From contig JABIRL010000033.1 of NCBI GenBank assembly GCA_018667855.1, positions 1 to 51,122 on the forward strand: a DNA stretch of 51,122 nt. Direction: 5' to 3'. Every line of letters begins with the position of its first letter. Position 1 is the stretch's first letter. The notes under the pieces were generated by a model. The model was not told the DNA's origin. It worked only from the letters and a program-made list of their open reading frames with translations, and did not search any database. The position numbers and the translations under genes were made by a program. Below, piece by piece: positions 36,593 through 45,548 of the stretch. This DNA comes from Rhodospirillaceae bacterium (GTDB lineage: Bacteria; Pseudomonadota; Alphaproteobacteria; GCA-2731375).

Positions 36593-38395
36593 ATGGCCAA
36601 TACCGCCAGAACCATAGACGACCCTATTGAGTTCGAATTGTTCAAGAACGCCATCTTCGCCATAGGTGACGAAATGGCGGTAACCATTTGCCGGACCACT
36701 TATTCCGGCGTGCTGCGGGATAATATGGATTTCTCCACCGCCCTGGCCGATGCGGACGGCAAGATGGTGGCCCAGGGGCTGACCCTGCCGGGGCATCTGG
36801 GATCTATCCCGGCAGCGCTTGCTGTGGTGGTGGAACGCTTCGCCGGTGACATCGGGCCGGGCGATATGTTCATTTTAAACGATCCCTTTGACGGTGGCAT
36901 GCATCTACCGGACATTTTTATCTTTCAGCCACTGTTCCATGAGGGCAAGCGCGTCGCTTTCGCCGCCACCATCAGCCATCATTCCGACGTGGGCGGCCGG
37001 GTGCCCGGCTCCAACGCCTCCGACTCCACAGAGATCTATCAGGAAGGCCTGCGTATCCCGCCCCTGAAATTGTTCGAGGGGGGCAAGCGTAACGAAACCA
37101 TGTGGTCCCTGATCGAAAAGAACGTGCGCATCCCCATTCAGGTCCTGGGCGATCTGCGGGCACAGCTGGCGGCCTGCCATATCGCCGAGGTTCAGTTCGG
37201 CGAACTGCTGACCCGCTATGGCGCCGACAAGGTGGGGCTGTATATGAAAGAGGTGATCGACTATGCCGAACGCCTGACCCGCGCCGCCATATCTGAATTA
37301 CCGGATGGGCAATGGAGTTTCGAGGACTGGATTGATGATGACGGCATCGATCTGGACCGGCCGATCCGCCTGTTCGTAACCCTGACCAAGTCCGGCGACG
37401 AGATGACTGTGGATTGGACCGGCAGTTCGGAACAGGTCAAGGGCGCCATCAACAATTCCCTGTCATTTACCGTGGCCCATTCCGTGGGCGCCATCCGTTC
37501 GGTCCTGCCCTTGAATATTCCCTCCAATGAAGGCGTGTTCCGGGTCATCAAGGTGATCGCGCCGCCCGGCACCATCGCCAACATGGTTTTGCCAGCCGCC
37601 TGCGCAGCCCGCGGTTTGACGGGCTTCCGCATGGGCGATTGCATGTTCGGCGTCCTGGCCATGATGCTACCCGATCAGGTCTGCGCCGCCTCGGACGGCG
37701 GCAACACGGGCGTTTCAATCGGCGGCTACGACGATGATCGCAAACCGTATATTTATGTGGATTTCTCCTGCGGCACCCATGGCGGGCGGCCCTGGTCGGA
37801 CGGCCTGCAGGGCAATTCCAACATGTTCGCCAACATGGCCTCGCAATCGATCGAGGTGATCGAGACGGAACAGCCCATGCAGATCCTCTGTTACGAATTC
37901 GTGCCTGATAGGGCCGGGCCGGGCAAGTTCCGCGGCGGGGCGCCGTTTCGCCGGGACTACCGTTTCCTGGAGCGGGAGGCCGTGCTGCAGGTGCGCTCCG
38001 ACCGGCACAAGATCCGACCCTACGGACTTTACGGGGGCTATCCGGGCAAGGCCTCGGCCAACACCATGAACCCGGGAACCGAAAACCGGCCGCTGGAATC
38101 CAAGCTGACCATGAATATCGAACATGGCACGGTGTTCCGCCACGAGTTGGCGGGCGGCGGCGGCTGGGGCGATCCGTTGGAGCGTGACCCGGAGAAAGTT
38201 CTGACCGATGTGCGCAACGAACTGGTCAGCGCGGCATCCGCCTTCGCCGACTATGGCGTGGTGGTCGATACCGCGGGCTGGTCGGTCGATGGGGCAGCGA
38301 CGGAGGCGCAACGTGCCGCCCTGCGGTCGAGTCGGCGGCAGGAACCGGGTGATGTTATGTGGCAGGACCCGCAGTTCGATGCGGTGGAAGGATAA
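36593..38395 (+). CDS. hyuB: Hydantoinase B/oxoprolinase family protein, HyuB-type subunit (second copy)
   Basis: The 600-residue protein is of normal HyuB length. It has the N-terminal IDDPIEFELFKNAIFAIGDEM, the metal-site segments NDPFDGGMHLPDIF and ISHHSDVGGRVPGSNASD, and the Gly-rich GGGGWGDPLERDP near the end. The start follows AAAGGA at 36577-36582. hyuA follows after five bases, giving the order B-A, opposite to the first cassette. It is divergent from the NMT1-like/2OG/ALDH operon across 87 bases, so the two may be co-regulated. Confidence 0.92.
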   Translation: MANTARTIDDPIEFELFKNAIFAIGDEMAVTICRTTYSGVLRDNMDFSTALADADGKMVAQGLTLPGHLGSIPAALAVVVERFAGDIGPGDMFILNDPFDGGMHLPDIFIFQPLFHEGKRVAFAATISHHSDVGGRVPGSNASDSTEIYQEGLRIPPLKLFEGGKRNETMWSLIEKNVRIPIQVLGDLRAQLAACHIAEVQFGELLTRYGADKVGLYMKEVIDYAERLTRAAISELPDGQWSFEDWIDDDGIDLDRPIRLFVTLTKSGDEMTVDWTGSSEQVKGAINNSLSFTVAHSVGAIRSVLPLNIPSNEGVFRVIKVIAPPGTIANMVLPAACAARGLTGFRMGDCMFGVLAMMLPDQVCAASDGGNTGVSIGGYDDDRKPYIYVDFSCGTHGGRPWSDGLQGNSNMFANMASQSIEVIETEQPMQILCYEFVPDRAGPGKFRGGAPFRRDYRFLEREAVLQVRSDRHKIRPYGLYGGYPGKASANTMNPGTENRPLESKLTMNIEHGTVFRHELAGGGGWGDPLERDPEKVLTDVRNELVSAASAFADYGVVVDTAGWSVDGAATEAQRAALRSSRRQEPGDVMWQDPQFDAVEG

Positions 38396-38400
38396 GTAAC

Positions 38401-40491
38401 ATGGTGAGTTTCCGCGTCGGTGCCGATATTGGCGGCACCTTTACCGATCTGGTGCTGCTCGGCGAAGACGGCACCCTGTACACCAAAAAAGTGCCTTCCA
38501 CGGTTGATGCCTATGAAGAGGCCATTGTCGATGGCCTGTCCAGCGTGTTCGAGGCGGCCGACCTGCAGCCGGCGCAAATGACCGAGGTGCTGCACGGCAC
38601 CACCGTGGCCTCCAATGCCATTCTGGAACACAAGGGCGCCAAGACCGGGCTGATCACCACCGAAGGGTTTCGCGATGTGCTGGAGATCCGTACCCTGCGC
38701 ATGCCGCGTCTGTACGATCTGCATTGGGAAAAACCACCACCCCTGGCCGAACGATATCTGCGTCTGGGCGTGAATGAGCGGATCAATAATTCCGGTGGGG
38801 TCGAGACCGCCCTGGACCTGGAAGAGGTTGAGCGGGTGGTGCAACGGCTGTTGGACGAACAGGTGGAAACCATTGCCGTCTGCCTGATCAATTCCTATGC
38901 CAACGGCGACCATGAGCGCGCCATCAAGACAGTTATCGAACGCCTGGCGCCGGATCTCCTCCATTGCATTTCGGCCGATGTGCTGCCGGAGATTTCGGAA
39001 TACCAGCGCACCTCCACCACCGTTATCAACGCCTATGTCATGCCCATCGTCAGCCAGTATCTGCGGCAGTTGAGTGCCCGGCTGATCGGCGGCGGGATCA
39101 AGGCGCCGCTGCTGCTGATGCAATCCAATGGCGGCCTGATCAACGCGGCGGTGGCGGAACGAAAGCCGGCCAACATCATCGAATCCGGTCCGGCGGGCGG
39201 CGTCGTCGGCGCCCAGGCCTTGGCGCGAAAACTGGACCTGCCGGATATCATCACGTTCGATATGGGCGGCACCACGGCCAAGGCCTCCATGGTAGAAGAT
39301 GGCGATTTCACCCGCAGTCTGGATTATCAGGTGGGCGGCGGCATCATGGTCGGCTCCCGCCTGATGACGGGCGCAGGCTATCATCTGAAAGTGCCGGCCA
39401 TTGATCTGGCCGAGGTCGGCGCGGGTGGCGGCTCCATTGTCTGGATCGATGCGGGGGGTTCCATGCAGATCGGCCCGCAAAGTGCCGGCGCGGTGCCGGG
39501 CCCTGTCTGCTACGGCATGGGCGGCGAGGAGCCAACGGTGACCGATGCCAATGTTATTCTGGGATATCTGAACCCGGAATATCTGGTTGGCGGCGAATTG
39601 GAATTACAGGCGGAGAAAAGCCGCGAGGTTTTCGCAGAACAGATCGCCGGACCCCTGGATCTGGAGCTGGCCCATGCCGCGTACGGCGCGCATCAGATTG
39701 CCATTTCCAACATGATCCGGGCCATCCGCGCCATTTCCAGCGAACGGGGCCGCGATCCCCGCGCCTATACACTGTTTGCCTTCGGCGGCAACGGACCGCT
39801 GTTCGCCGCCGGCATGGCCAAGGCGTTGAGCATGACGCGCATCGTGGTGCCGCCCTTCCCCGGCTTGTTCTCTTCTTTCGGGCTGCTTTATGCGGATGTG
39901 GAACATCACTATTCCCGGTCCATGATGCAGGTCCTGCGTGATACCGGGCCGGAGGCTTTGAATGAAATCTGGGGCGGGCTGGAAGACCAGGCGCGGGAGC
40001 AACTGACGGCGGACGGCTATCGCCCCGAACAAGTGGAAATCCGCCGCACCGCCAACATGCACTACAAGGGTCAGATCTATGAGTTGTCCGTGCCGGCCCC
40101 GGACGGTGATTTTAGTATCGAAAAGATCGCCGAACTGGAGGAGCGCTTCGGTCAGGAGCATGAACGCACTTATGGCCACCGCGCCGGCCCGGAAGAACCT
40201 GTGATGCTGGTCAACGCGCAACTGATCGGCCGCGCCATTCCCGATCGCCCGCCCGTACCCGACCGTCTGCAAGGCATGGATGGCCGCGCCGACAAGGCCA
40301 TGAGCAGCCGCCAGGCCTATTTCGGACCCGAAATCGGATGGGTCGAAGCGGTCGTTTTGAGCCGCGCCGACCTGAATGAAGAGCGCGCGGGTCCGTTGAT
40401 TATCGAGGAATACGACGCCACGTGCCTGGTACCGCCGGATGCCAAGGCGAGGCAAGACGACTTCGGCAATATCATAATTGAATTACCCTGA
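38401..40491 (+). CDS. hyuA: Hydantoinase/oxoprolinase family protein, HyuA-type ATP-dependent subunit (second copy)
   Basis: The 696-residue protein has the ASKHA motif VGADIGGTFTDLVLL, the HGTTVASNAILEHKGAKTGL segment, the second phosphate motif FDMGGTTAKAS and the adenosine-region GGNGPLFA. It pairs with the HyuB subunit just upstream. It is similar to N-methylhydantoinase/acetophenone-carboxylase-type subunits; the substrate is not predictable. It ends 22 bases from the convergent secreted-protein gene. Confidence 0.92.
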   Translation: MVSFRVGADIGGTFTDLVLLGEDGTLYTKKVPSTVDAYEEAIVDGLSSVFEAADLQPAQMTEVLHGTTVASNAILEHKGAKTGLITTEGFRDVLEIRTLRMPRLYDLHWEKPPPLAERYLRLGVNERINNSGGVETALDLEEVERVVQRLLDEQVETIAVCLINSYANGDHERAIKTVIERLAPDLLHCISADVLPEISEYQRTSTTVINAYVMPIVSQYLRQLSARLIGGGIKAPLLLMQSNGGLINAAVAERKPANIIESGPAGGVVGAQALARKLDLPDIITFDMGGTTAKASMVEDGDFTRSLDYQVGGGIMVGSRLMTGAGYHLKVPAIDLAEVGAGGGSIVWIDAGGSMQIGPQSAGAVPGPVCYGMGGEEPTVTDANVILGYLNPEYLVGGELELQAEKSREVFAEQIAGPLDLELAHAAYGAHQIAISNMIRAIRAISSERGRDPRAYTLFAFGGNGPLFAAGMAKALSMTRIVVPPFPGLFSSFGLLYADVEHHYSRSMMQVLRDTGPEALNEIWGGLEDQAREQLTADGYRPEQVEIRRTANMHYKGQIYELSVPAPDGDFSIEKIAELEERFGQEHERTYGHRAGPEEPVMLVNAQLIGRAIPDRPPVPDRLQGMDGRADKAMSSRQAYFGPEIGWVEAVVLSRADLNEERAGPLIIEEYDATCLVPPDAKARQDDFGNIIIELP

Positions 40492-40513
40492 CGGAAATCA
40501 GCACCCTGCGGGA

Positions 40514-41965
40514 TTATTCGTCCTTGAACCGGCCCAGAAGCCGGTCGTTGTGGATATTGGCATCGCTCCAGAACAATTCGGCCAGCGGATAACCGGGATT
40601 TGGGCGAATATCGCCCCACACAATGCCGTCGGCAACACATTCAGCCTGAAAGGTCTGTTTAACTTCCACGATATTATTTTCCCCGGGCGACAGCGATTTC
40701 CGATCAATTGCCGTGCCGATTATTCGCTCTTTTTCACGGGGTATGGTCAGGGTTTCGATTTCCCGGCTGGTATCGCTTGGAATGAGGAGCGCGACCACGG
40801 TGAAATCAGGTGACGGTTTGTCTCCTGTATTTCGAACCAAGGCGTTGACTTGATAGGTGCAAACGTCGCCCGATCGTCGCGCCAATCGAATTTTCACCGT
40901 TTCCAGCACGATATCAAAATCCCCGCTTGCGGTTCCAAGATAGCGGCCGTCGTCCCGGATTGAATTGGTGTAGGGCTCTCCGCGAATATCCAGCCGCGGA
41001 AAACGGAAGGGCGGAACCGCGATTCTGAATTCCTTGTGACGACGGCGAAAATACTCACGATGGATTTTCTCGCAGCTTTCCTTCCAAGGCCGAAAGGCCG
41101 CCCGGTCAGCCTGAAATTCAATAATGAATCTTTGCGGTATCGATTTCAAACGCCGCTGGTCCAATAGAACCCCATAAAGCCAGTGTTCGGCGAGAATCTG
41201 AACACAACGCCGCCGCGCGCCATTGCGCAATTTCAGCATTTTCGGATCGCCAGAAACTATCGCCAAATGTTTTCGCCGGCCGCCTTTCAATTTAGCGGGG
41301 CGCTTGCCGGTAGCTCTTTTGCCATCCTCCAGGATCTTTAATTTCTCGAAAATCATGATCTCGGTCAAATCTGGACGCAGCGCCGGGTGATCGGGATTAT
41401 GACGCCTGGGTTCCGTGCTGCTGGGCCATGCGCGCTCGATATTGTCATAAGCAGATTCCAAAGCATGGCCGTCCCTTTCACCGCCAAATCCAAGGTGCGA
41501 CCAGGAATCTTCCTGACAATGCAGGAATACCCCCAAAGCGACCAGAGCCTCGGTCCGTTCACGTGCGGACAGGCCACGCCATTTTTCCAGCCGTCTGAAC
41601 GCCCTTGCCGCTAAATCCTTTATGTTGATGATGACATCCCCATTGGGTTGGCCACGTTTCGCATTCTGTTTGTCGTTTTTCCGACTGAAACAGTGAAACA
41701 CATAATTCTGTTCGATTGGGCCGGTGAACAATGTGCTTGTTCCCAAGGCGGCGACCGTGGCTTTGTTCTCGTCCAAGGCCTGATCTGCGGCCGCGATTAT
41801 GGCTGCATGGCGCCAATCCCATCCCACCGACAATGCCATCGCAAAGGTTAGGTGATGGTGCGTATCCACTTCAAAGGCCGATGCCGGCCTCCAAACCGCG
41901 GTTAGATATACGGCGACGACAAGCATCAAAAGACGGCTGGCATGAACCATTTTAGACTTCCCCAT
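40514..41965 (-). CDS. Secreted protein with a zinc-phospholipase C/P1-nuclease-like N-terminal domain
   Basis: The 483-residue precursor has a signal peptide (hydrophobic LLMLVVAVYLTAVW, likely cleavage after ASA, residue 30). The mature N-terminal domain (about 31-200) begins FEVDTHHHLTFAMALSVGW. It supplies a pattern of His and Asp residues (Asp34, His36-38, Asp61, His91, His149 with Asp153, His157) like the trinuclear zinc site of phospholipase C/P1 nuclease folds and DUF6765 proteins. The middle part is basic and hydrophilic. The C-terminal 120 residues look beta-rich (VCTYQVNALVRNTGDKPSPDF), CARDB-like. Its base composition looks more AT-rich than its neighbours, which may point to transfer. 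Function is not established. Confidence 0.6.
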   Translation of the reverse strand: MGKSKMVHASRLLMLVVAVYLTAVWRPASAFEVDTHHHLTFAMALSVGWDWRHAAIIAAADQALDENKATVAALGTSTLFTGPIEQNYVFHCFSRKNDKQNAKRGQPNGDVIINIKDLAARAFRRLEKWRGLSARERTEALVALGVFLHCQEDSWSHLGFGGERDGHALESAYDNIERAWPSSTEPRRHNPDHPALRPDLTEIMIFEKLKILEDGKRATGKRPAKLKGGRRKHLAIVSGDPKMLKLRNGARRRCVQILAEHWLYGVLLDQRRLKSIPQRFIIEFQADRAAFRPWKESCEKIHREYFRRRHKEFRIAVPPFRFPRLDIRGEPYTNSIRDDGRYLGTASGDFDIVLETVKIRLARRSGDVCTYQVNALVRNTGDKPSPDFTVVALLIPSDTSREIETLTIPREKERIIGTAIDRKSLSPGENNIVEVKQTFQAECVADGIVWGDIRPNPGYPLAELFWSDANIHNDRLLGRFKDE

Positions 41966-42041
41966 CGACTAGTCCGTAGGAACGGGAAACCTTGGCGACT
42001 GTACCATCAATGATAATTTTGTGCCGTCATGCGTGACTTCA

Positions 42042-42056
42042 TTAATCTTTTGTTAT
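42042..42056. promoter_or_regulatory. Possible CtrA-type half-site pair upstream of flagellin
   Basis: TTAA, seven bases, then TTAT resembles the CtrA consensus TTAA-N7-TTAA with one mismatch. CtrA controls flagellar genes in many alphaproteobacteria. A short AT-rich match like this arises easily by chance, so it is only a candidate. Confidence 0.25.
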
Positions 42057-42100
42057 TGATTTGCGGTTAGCGTGAACGTTCCCCACTTCATATGGGGCGC

Positions 42101-42210
42101 GAAACCACGAAATGGCAAACCGTCGGTAACGGCGGGACGCAAAACTACCGGTCCGTCATGCTCAGTATTGGGCAGCTCAATCCTGGGCAGCGGGAAGCGG
42201 GGTTATCGAA
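42101..42210 (+). ncRNA. Cyclic-di-GMP-I (GEMM-I) riboswitch in the flagellin leader
   Basis: This leader segment matches the class I c-di-GMP aptamer. The 5' conserved strand reads GGCAAACC (42114-42121). P2 is CCGTCG (42120-42125), a GTAA GNRA tetraloop, and CGGCGG (42130-42135). The hallmark GGGACGCAAA (42134-42143) is followed by CTACCGG (42145-42151). P3 is a long hairpin with TGCTCAG (42159-42165) pairing to CTGGGCA (42183-42189), and ATTGGG pairing to CTCAAT above it. The 3' strand GCGGGGTTATCG (42197-42208) resembles the Vibrio Vc2 ending AGCGGGGUUACCG. The flagellin ribosome-binding site (AAAGGA, 42209-42214) follows at once, so control is probably translational. Confidence 0.88.
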
Positions 42211-42224
42211 AGGACAGACGCACA

Positions 42225-43043
42225 ATGGTAAATTCCATCAATACCAACTCCGGCGCCATGAATGCGTTGCAAAGGTTGTCCAGCACCCGAAATGATCTGG
42301 ACAAAACCCAGTCCCATATTTCCACTGGCAAGAAAATAAATTCCCCTAAGGATGATGCCGCCACCTTGGCCATCGCCCAGGAGTTGTTGGCAACCTTTTC
42401 CGGCACCGAAGCCGTTCGCGACGGATTGAGCCGGGCCTCAGCAACGGTTGATGTGGCCGTGGCCGCCGGCGAGGCGACCGCCGATATCCTGGTGCAGATG
42501 AAAGGCATCGCCGTTCAGGCCAGTCAAGAGAGCTTGGATCAGTCCTCCCGCGATGCCTTGAATTCCGCTTTCAATGCCCTGCGCGATCAGATTGCAACCA
42601 TCACTGACAGCGCCGAATTTGCCGGCACCAATATAATTGCCGCCGGCGCCGCCGATCAGAACGTCCTAAGCGACGACAAAGGCGCCCGCATGACCGTTGG
42701 GGCCCAGGATTTGTCAACGGGTGGCCTTGGCGTCGATGGCCTGGCCTTGGATAGCGCGAGCAATGCCGCCAGCGCGTTGAGCGCGGTGGATGCAGCGATT
42801 GCCGACGCCTCCGCCAAACTGGCCGGATTAGGCAGTTCGGCCAAATCCCTGGAAACACATAATGAACTGCTCGGGGTGCAGAACGACACGTTGCGCGCCG
42901 GTATTGGTGACCTGGTCGATGCGGATCTGGCCGCCGAAAGCGCCGCGCTTGTGTCCGGTCAGATCAAGGAATCCCTCGGCGTGATCAGCCTCAGCATCGC
43001 CAATGCCGCGCCGGGCCGCATGGTCGCGATGATGGGCGGATAG
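42225..43043 (+). CDS. Flagellin (short)
   Basis: The 272-residue protein has the conserved flagellin ends that form the filament core: N-terminal INTNSGAMNALQRLSSTRNDL and STGKKINSPKDDAATLAIAQEL, and C-terminal VSGQIKESLGVISLSIANAAPGRM. The short, Ala-rich middle gives a small variable region, as in other alphaproteobacterial flagellins. The ATG at 42225 lies ten bases after AAAGGA. No other flagellar gene is next to it. Its 5' leader contains a c-di-GMP-I riboswitch, linking filament production to the motile/sessile signal. Confidence 0.9.
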   Translation: MVNSINTNSGAMNALQRLSSTRNDLDKTQSHISTGKKINSPKDDAATLAIAQELLATFSGTEAVRDGLSRASATVDVAVAAGEATADILVQMKGIAVQASQESLDQSSRDALNSAFNALRDQIATITDSAEFAGTNIIAAGAADQNVLSDDKGARMTVGAQDLSTGGLGVDGLALDSASNAASALSAVDAAIADASAKLAGLGSSAKSLETHNELLGVQNDTLRAGIGDLVDADLAAESAALVSGQIKESLGVISLSIANAAPGRMVAMMGG

Positions 43044-43119
43044 AACAATTTTCAATTAATTGGATTCGCTTTCGCGAATTAAATGATTGGTTCAATTGCT
43101 CTGTTCTTAAGATTCAGAT

Positions 43120-43138
43120 CATGTTTAGAAGAAACATG
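43120..43138. repeat. 7-bp inverted repeat after the flagellin gene
   Basis: CATGTTT and AAACATG flank the loop AGAAG, in an AT-rich 200-base gap between flagellin and the next gene. No T run follows, so it is more like an operator for the downstream gene than a terminator. A smaller dyad, ATTCGC/GCGAAT, lies nearer the flagellin stop. Confidence 0.35.
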
Positions 43139-43174
43139 CTCTAGGGGCGCACGAGCTAGGTTAATCCATCGCGT

Positions 43175-43202
43175 TTGACGTAATCCGTGTCCGGTCTATG
43201 AT
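43175..43202 (+). promoter_or_regulatory. Sigma-70-type promoter for the 2OG oxygenase gene
   Basis: TTGACG (43175-43180) and TATGAT (43197-43202) are 16 bases apart; each matches five of six consensus bases. The implied start site is about 35 bases upstream of the ATG at 43244. Confidence 0.55.
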
Positions 43203-43243
43203 TGTAGCCCGTTCATACAGGCACGGCATAAAGGTACGCTTCG

Positions 43244-44233
43244 ATGGAGATAGATTCCGCCAACCCCATTCCCTTAATTGATCTCGCACCCCTGGCGGAC
43301 GGCAGCCGGGAGGGCGCGGCGGAAATCGCGCCGGCCTTGCGCGCGGCTTTGGAGGATATCGGGTTTCTTGTCATCGTTAATCACGGCGTGCCGCAAGATC
43401 TGATTGACCGGACCTTCGCCCAGGCCAAGAGGTTTCATGACCAGGGCATGGCTGCCAAGCGGGCGGTTTTGATGAACGCCCACAATAATGGCTATATGGC
43501 CATGGCCCGTTATGGCGTCCGCACCAGTTGGGTCAGCGAGAATGCGCTGCCGGACATGAACGAATCCTTCTTCATAAAGCGCGAGCGCACGGCGGACGAT
43601 CCCCTGGCCAGTCGACGTTTTGCCGGGCCCAATGAATGGCCGGCGGATCTGCCGGGATTTCGCGAAGATCTTCTGGCCTATACCGAAACCGTCGACGCCC
43701 TGGGCCGGCGTCTGCTGCCGGCCGTGGCCCTGGCCTTGGAGCTACCCAGCGATACCTTCGATGCGGCCTTTGCCGAAAGCCAGTTTTCGTTCCGGCTGTC
43801 GCACTATCCCATGGTGGAGCGGAAACCGGACCAATTCGGGTTCGCACCCCATACGGATGCCAATTTCATGACCTTTCTGGCGCAATCGGGCGTACCTGGG
43901 TTGCAGATCAAGATGGCCACGGGCGAATGGTGGGATGTACCTTACCTGCCCGGATCGTTCGTGGTGAACACCGGTGACATGCTGCACCGCTGGACCAATG
44001 GTCGTTTCAGATCGACGCCCCACAGGGTGGTGCCACCCGAGGATCAGGCGCGCTACGCCATCCCCTATTTCTTCGGACCCCATTTGGATACCCGGATCGC
44101 CTGCCTGCCCACGTGTCGCAGCCAGGATAATCCGCCGCGATATCCGACCATTACCTACGATGAATATATCAACTGGTGGTACGACGAGAATTACAACGCC
44201 GCCGATCAGGATGACCTGGCCGCTGATGGTTGA
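43244..44233 (+). CDS. 2-oxoglutarate/Fe(II)-dependent oxygenase (isopenicillin N synthase-like fold)
   Basis: The 329-residue protein has the iron triad His203-x-Asp205 (PHTDANF) and His260 (STPHRV), with Arg270 in RYAIPYF at the 2-oxoglutarate-binding position. The N-terminal IPLIDLAPLADGS and GFLVIVNHGVP are typical. It is related to, but clearly different from, the oxygenase at 34633-35607. The ATG follows AAAGG. It stands alone behind its own promoter; the substrate is unknown. Confidence 0.9.
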   Translation: MEIDSANPIPLIDLAPLADGSREGAAEIAPALRAALEDIGFLVIVNHGVPQDLIDRTFAQAKRFHDQGMAAKRAVLMNAHNNGYMAMARYGVRTSWVSENALPDMNESFFIKRERTADDPLASRRFAGPNEWPADLPGFREDLLAYTETVDALGRRLLPAVALALELPSDTFDAAFAESQFSFRLSHYPMVERKPDQFGFAPHTDANFMTFLAQSGVPGLQIKMATGEWWDVPYLPGSFVVNTGDMLHRWTNGRFRSTPHRVVPPEDQARYAIPYFFGPHLDTRIACLPTCRSQDNPPRYPTITYDEYINWWYDENYNAADQDDLAADG

Positions 44234-44310
44234 GGGTTAACCCGGCATTAAGGCAAATATCGCACAGTAGGATTGAATTTAGGGGATTTCTAATTAAGAA
44301 GCCGAAGCTG

Positions 44311-45234
44311 ATGGCCACGGATAGTACAGCCCAATCTGGAAACTTCATCTCGTCTCTGACCTCCCGCCTGTCTGCGTGGTGGGAGGGTGAAGAGGCCAGT
44401 GGTGACGGTGGCGAAGATACTGATGTTGCCTTTGCAAGCGGCCAGGGTGACGCCATGGACGGTGCCGGCTGGCCCGCCCCGCGTCTGGCCGCGGCGCAAT
44501 TATTGTTTGGCGAGGGCTGCACCTTCCCCGGCAGCAAACGGGCCATCACCCAACTGATCGAGCCGCTGCAACTGGGCGAAAATATGACCGTGGTGGACAT
44601 AGGTGCCGGCATCGGCACGGCGACGCGGGTCATTGCCCAGGAAACCGGCGCCAAGGTTGAGGCGTTGGAGATTGACCCGGCCCAGGTGGAACTGGCGCAA
44701 CGCTTCGCGGAACAATCCGGTCTTGGCGACAAGGTGGCCGTGGTTGAAGGCAGCTTGGGAAACTGTCAGATCGAACCGGGCAGCCGGGACGCTATTTTCG
44801 GCCGCGAGGCGCTTTTGGGCGAGTCGGAGAAAGATAAAGCATTCCTTGAGATGTGGTCGCTGCTGAAACCCGGCGGACAGATCCTGTTGGCGGATTTCGT
44901 CGCTAAAGTGCCGGAAGGCGCCAAGGAAGACGCCGCTGAATGGGCCAAGTTCGAAAAGATGAAGCCCCATCTGACCACCGTGGACAACATCAAACAGGGC
45001 CTGTCGGCAACCCATCTTGACGTACACATGGCGGAGGACATATCGGACCAGTTTTGTAGCCATATTTTGCGTGGGCTGGCCGGGCTGACGGATACCTTGA
45101 AGCAAGGCAACGTCCCCAAGGATCAACGACCCTGGATCATGTGGGAAGTGGAGTTATGGGCCCGGCGGGTCACGACGTTGCAGGCCGGCAATATCGGTAT
45201 CTATCGTTTTCATGCCAGCAAGGCCATCGAATAG
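44311..45234 (+). CDS. Class I SAM-dependent methyltransferase
   Basis: The 307-residue protein has motif I VVDIGAGIGTATR (94-106), post-I acidic EALEIDP, and the LLKPGGQILLADF motif III, as in UbiE/CheR-like small-molecule methyltransferases. The first 50 residues are acidic and low-complexity (EGEEASGDGGEDTD), with a WW pair, unusual for the family. The start at 44311 is the first ATG after a run of in-frame codons without a family match; its ribosome-binding site is weak, so the N-terminus is uncertain. Substrate unknown. Confidence 0.82.
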   Translation: MATDSTAQSGNFISSLTSRLSAWWEGEEASGDGGEDTDVAFASGQGDAMDGAGWPAPRLAAAQLLFGEGCTFPGSKRAITQLIEPLQLGENMTVVDIGAGIGTATRVIAQETGAKVEALEIDPAQVELAQRFAEQSGLGDKVAVVEGSLGNCQIEPGSRDAIFGREALLGESEKDKAFLEMWSLLKPGGQILLADFVAKVPEGAKEDAAEWAKFEKMKPHLTTVDNIKQGLSATHLDVHMAEDISDQFCSHILRGLAGLTDTLKQGNVPKDQRPWIMWEVELWARRVTTLQAGNIGIYRFHASKAIE

Positions 45235-45286
45235 CGGCAGAAGTCAGCGACCTCCAATGCCATTGATGCTGCAATTGATGCCGGCG

Positions 45287-45315
45287 TTGACAGCGTGCGG
45301 GCCCGTCTGTATGTT
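45287..45315 (+). promoter_or_regulatory. Sigma-70-type promoter for rpmJ
   Basis: A perfect TTGACA (45287-45292) and TATGTT (45310-45315) are separated by 17 bases. This is 60 bases upstream of the rpmJ ATG and suggests strong, independent transcription. Confidence 0.65.
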
Positions 45316-45374
45316 CCGCCAACCTTTTTGTTCCGTATTGAATATCTCAAGCGGGGCCGGGAACAGGTGATGAG

Positions 45375-45500
45375 ATGAAAGTTCGAAATTCTTTGAAGTC
45401 GGCGAAAAACCGCCACCGTGATTGCCGTTTGGTCCGCCGCAAGGGCCGGGTCTACGTGATCAACAAAACCAACCGCCGTTTCAAGGCGCGCCAGGGCTGA
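45375..45500 (+). CDS. rpmJ: Ribosomal protein L36 (bL36), zinc-free type
   Basis: The 41-residue protein starts [16 protein letters not shown] and ends [13 protein letters not shown], matching bL36. It has one cysteine (Cys17) and lacks the Cys/Cys/Cys/His zinc ligands of the C+ form, as is usual in alphaproteobacteria. It is a component of the large ribosomal subunit. It lies behind its own promoter and before a strong terminator, so it forms a single-gene unit. Confidence 0.95.
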   Translation: MKVRNSLKSAKNRHRDCRLVRRKGRVYVINKTNRRFKARQG

Positions 45501-45548
45501 ACCCCAGGGCTAAACCTTAGTCTGATTGGTCCCGCGTGGACCTAAACG

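Noticed and set aside
42081..42097. CCCCA/TGGGG hairpin upstream of the riboswitch as a terminator
   Set aside because: Only a 5-bp stem with no T run; it is more likely incidental or part of the leader structure.
45258..45371. Short plus-strand open frame between the methyltransferase and rpmJ
   Set aside because: It covers the rpmJ promoter, has no ribosome-binding site and resembles no known small protein.
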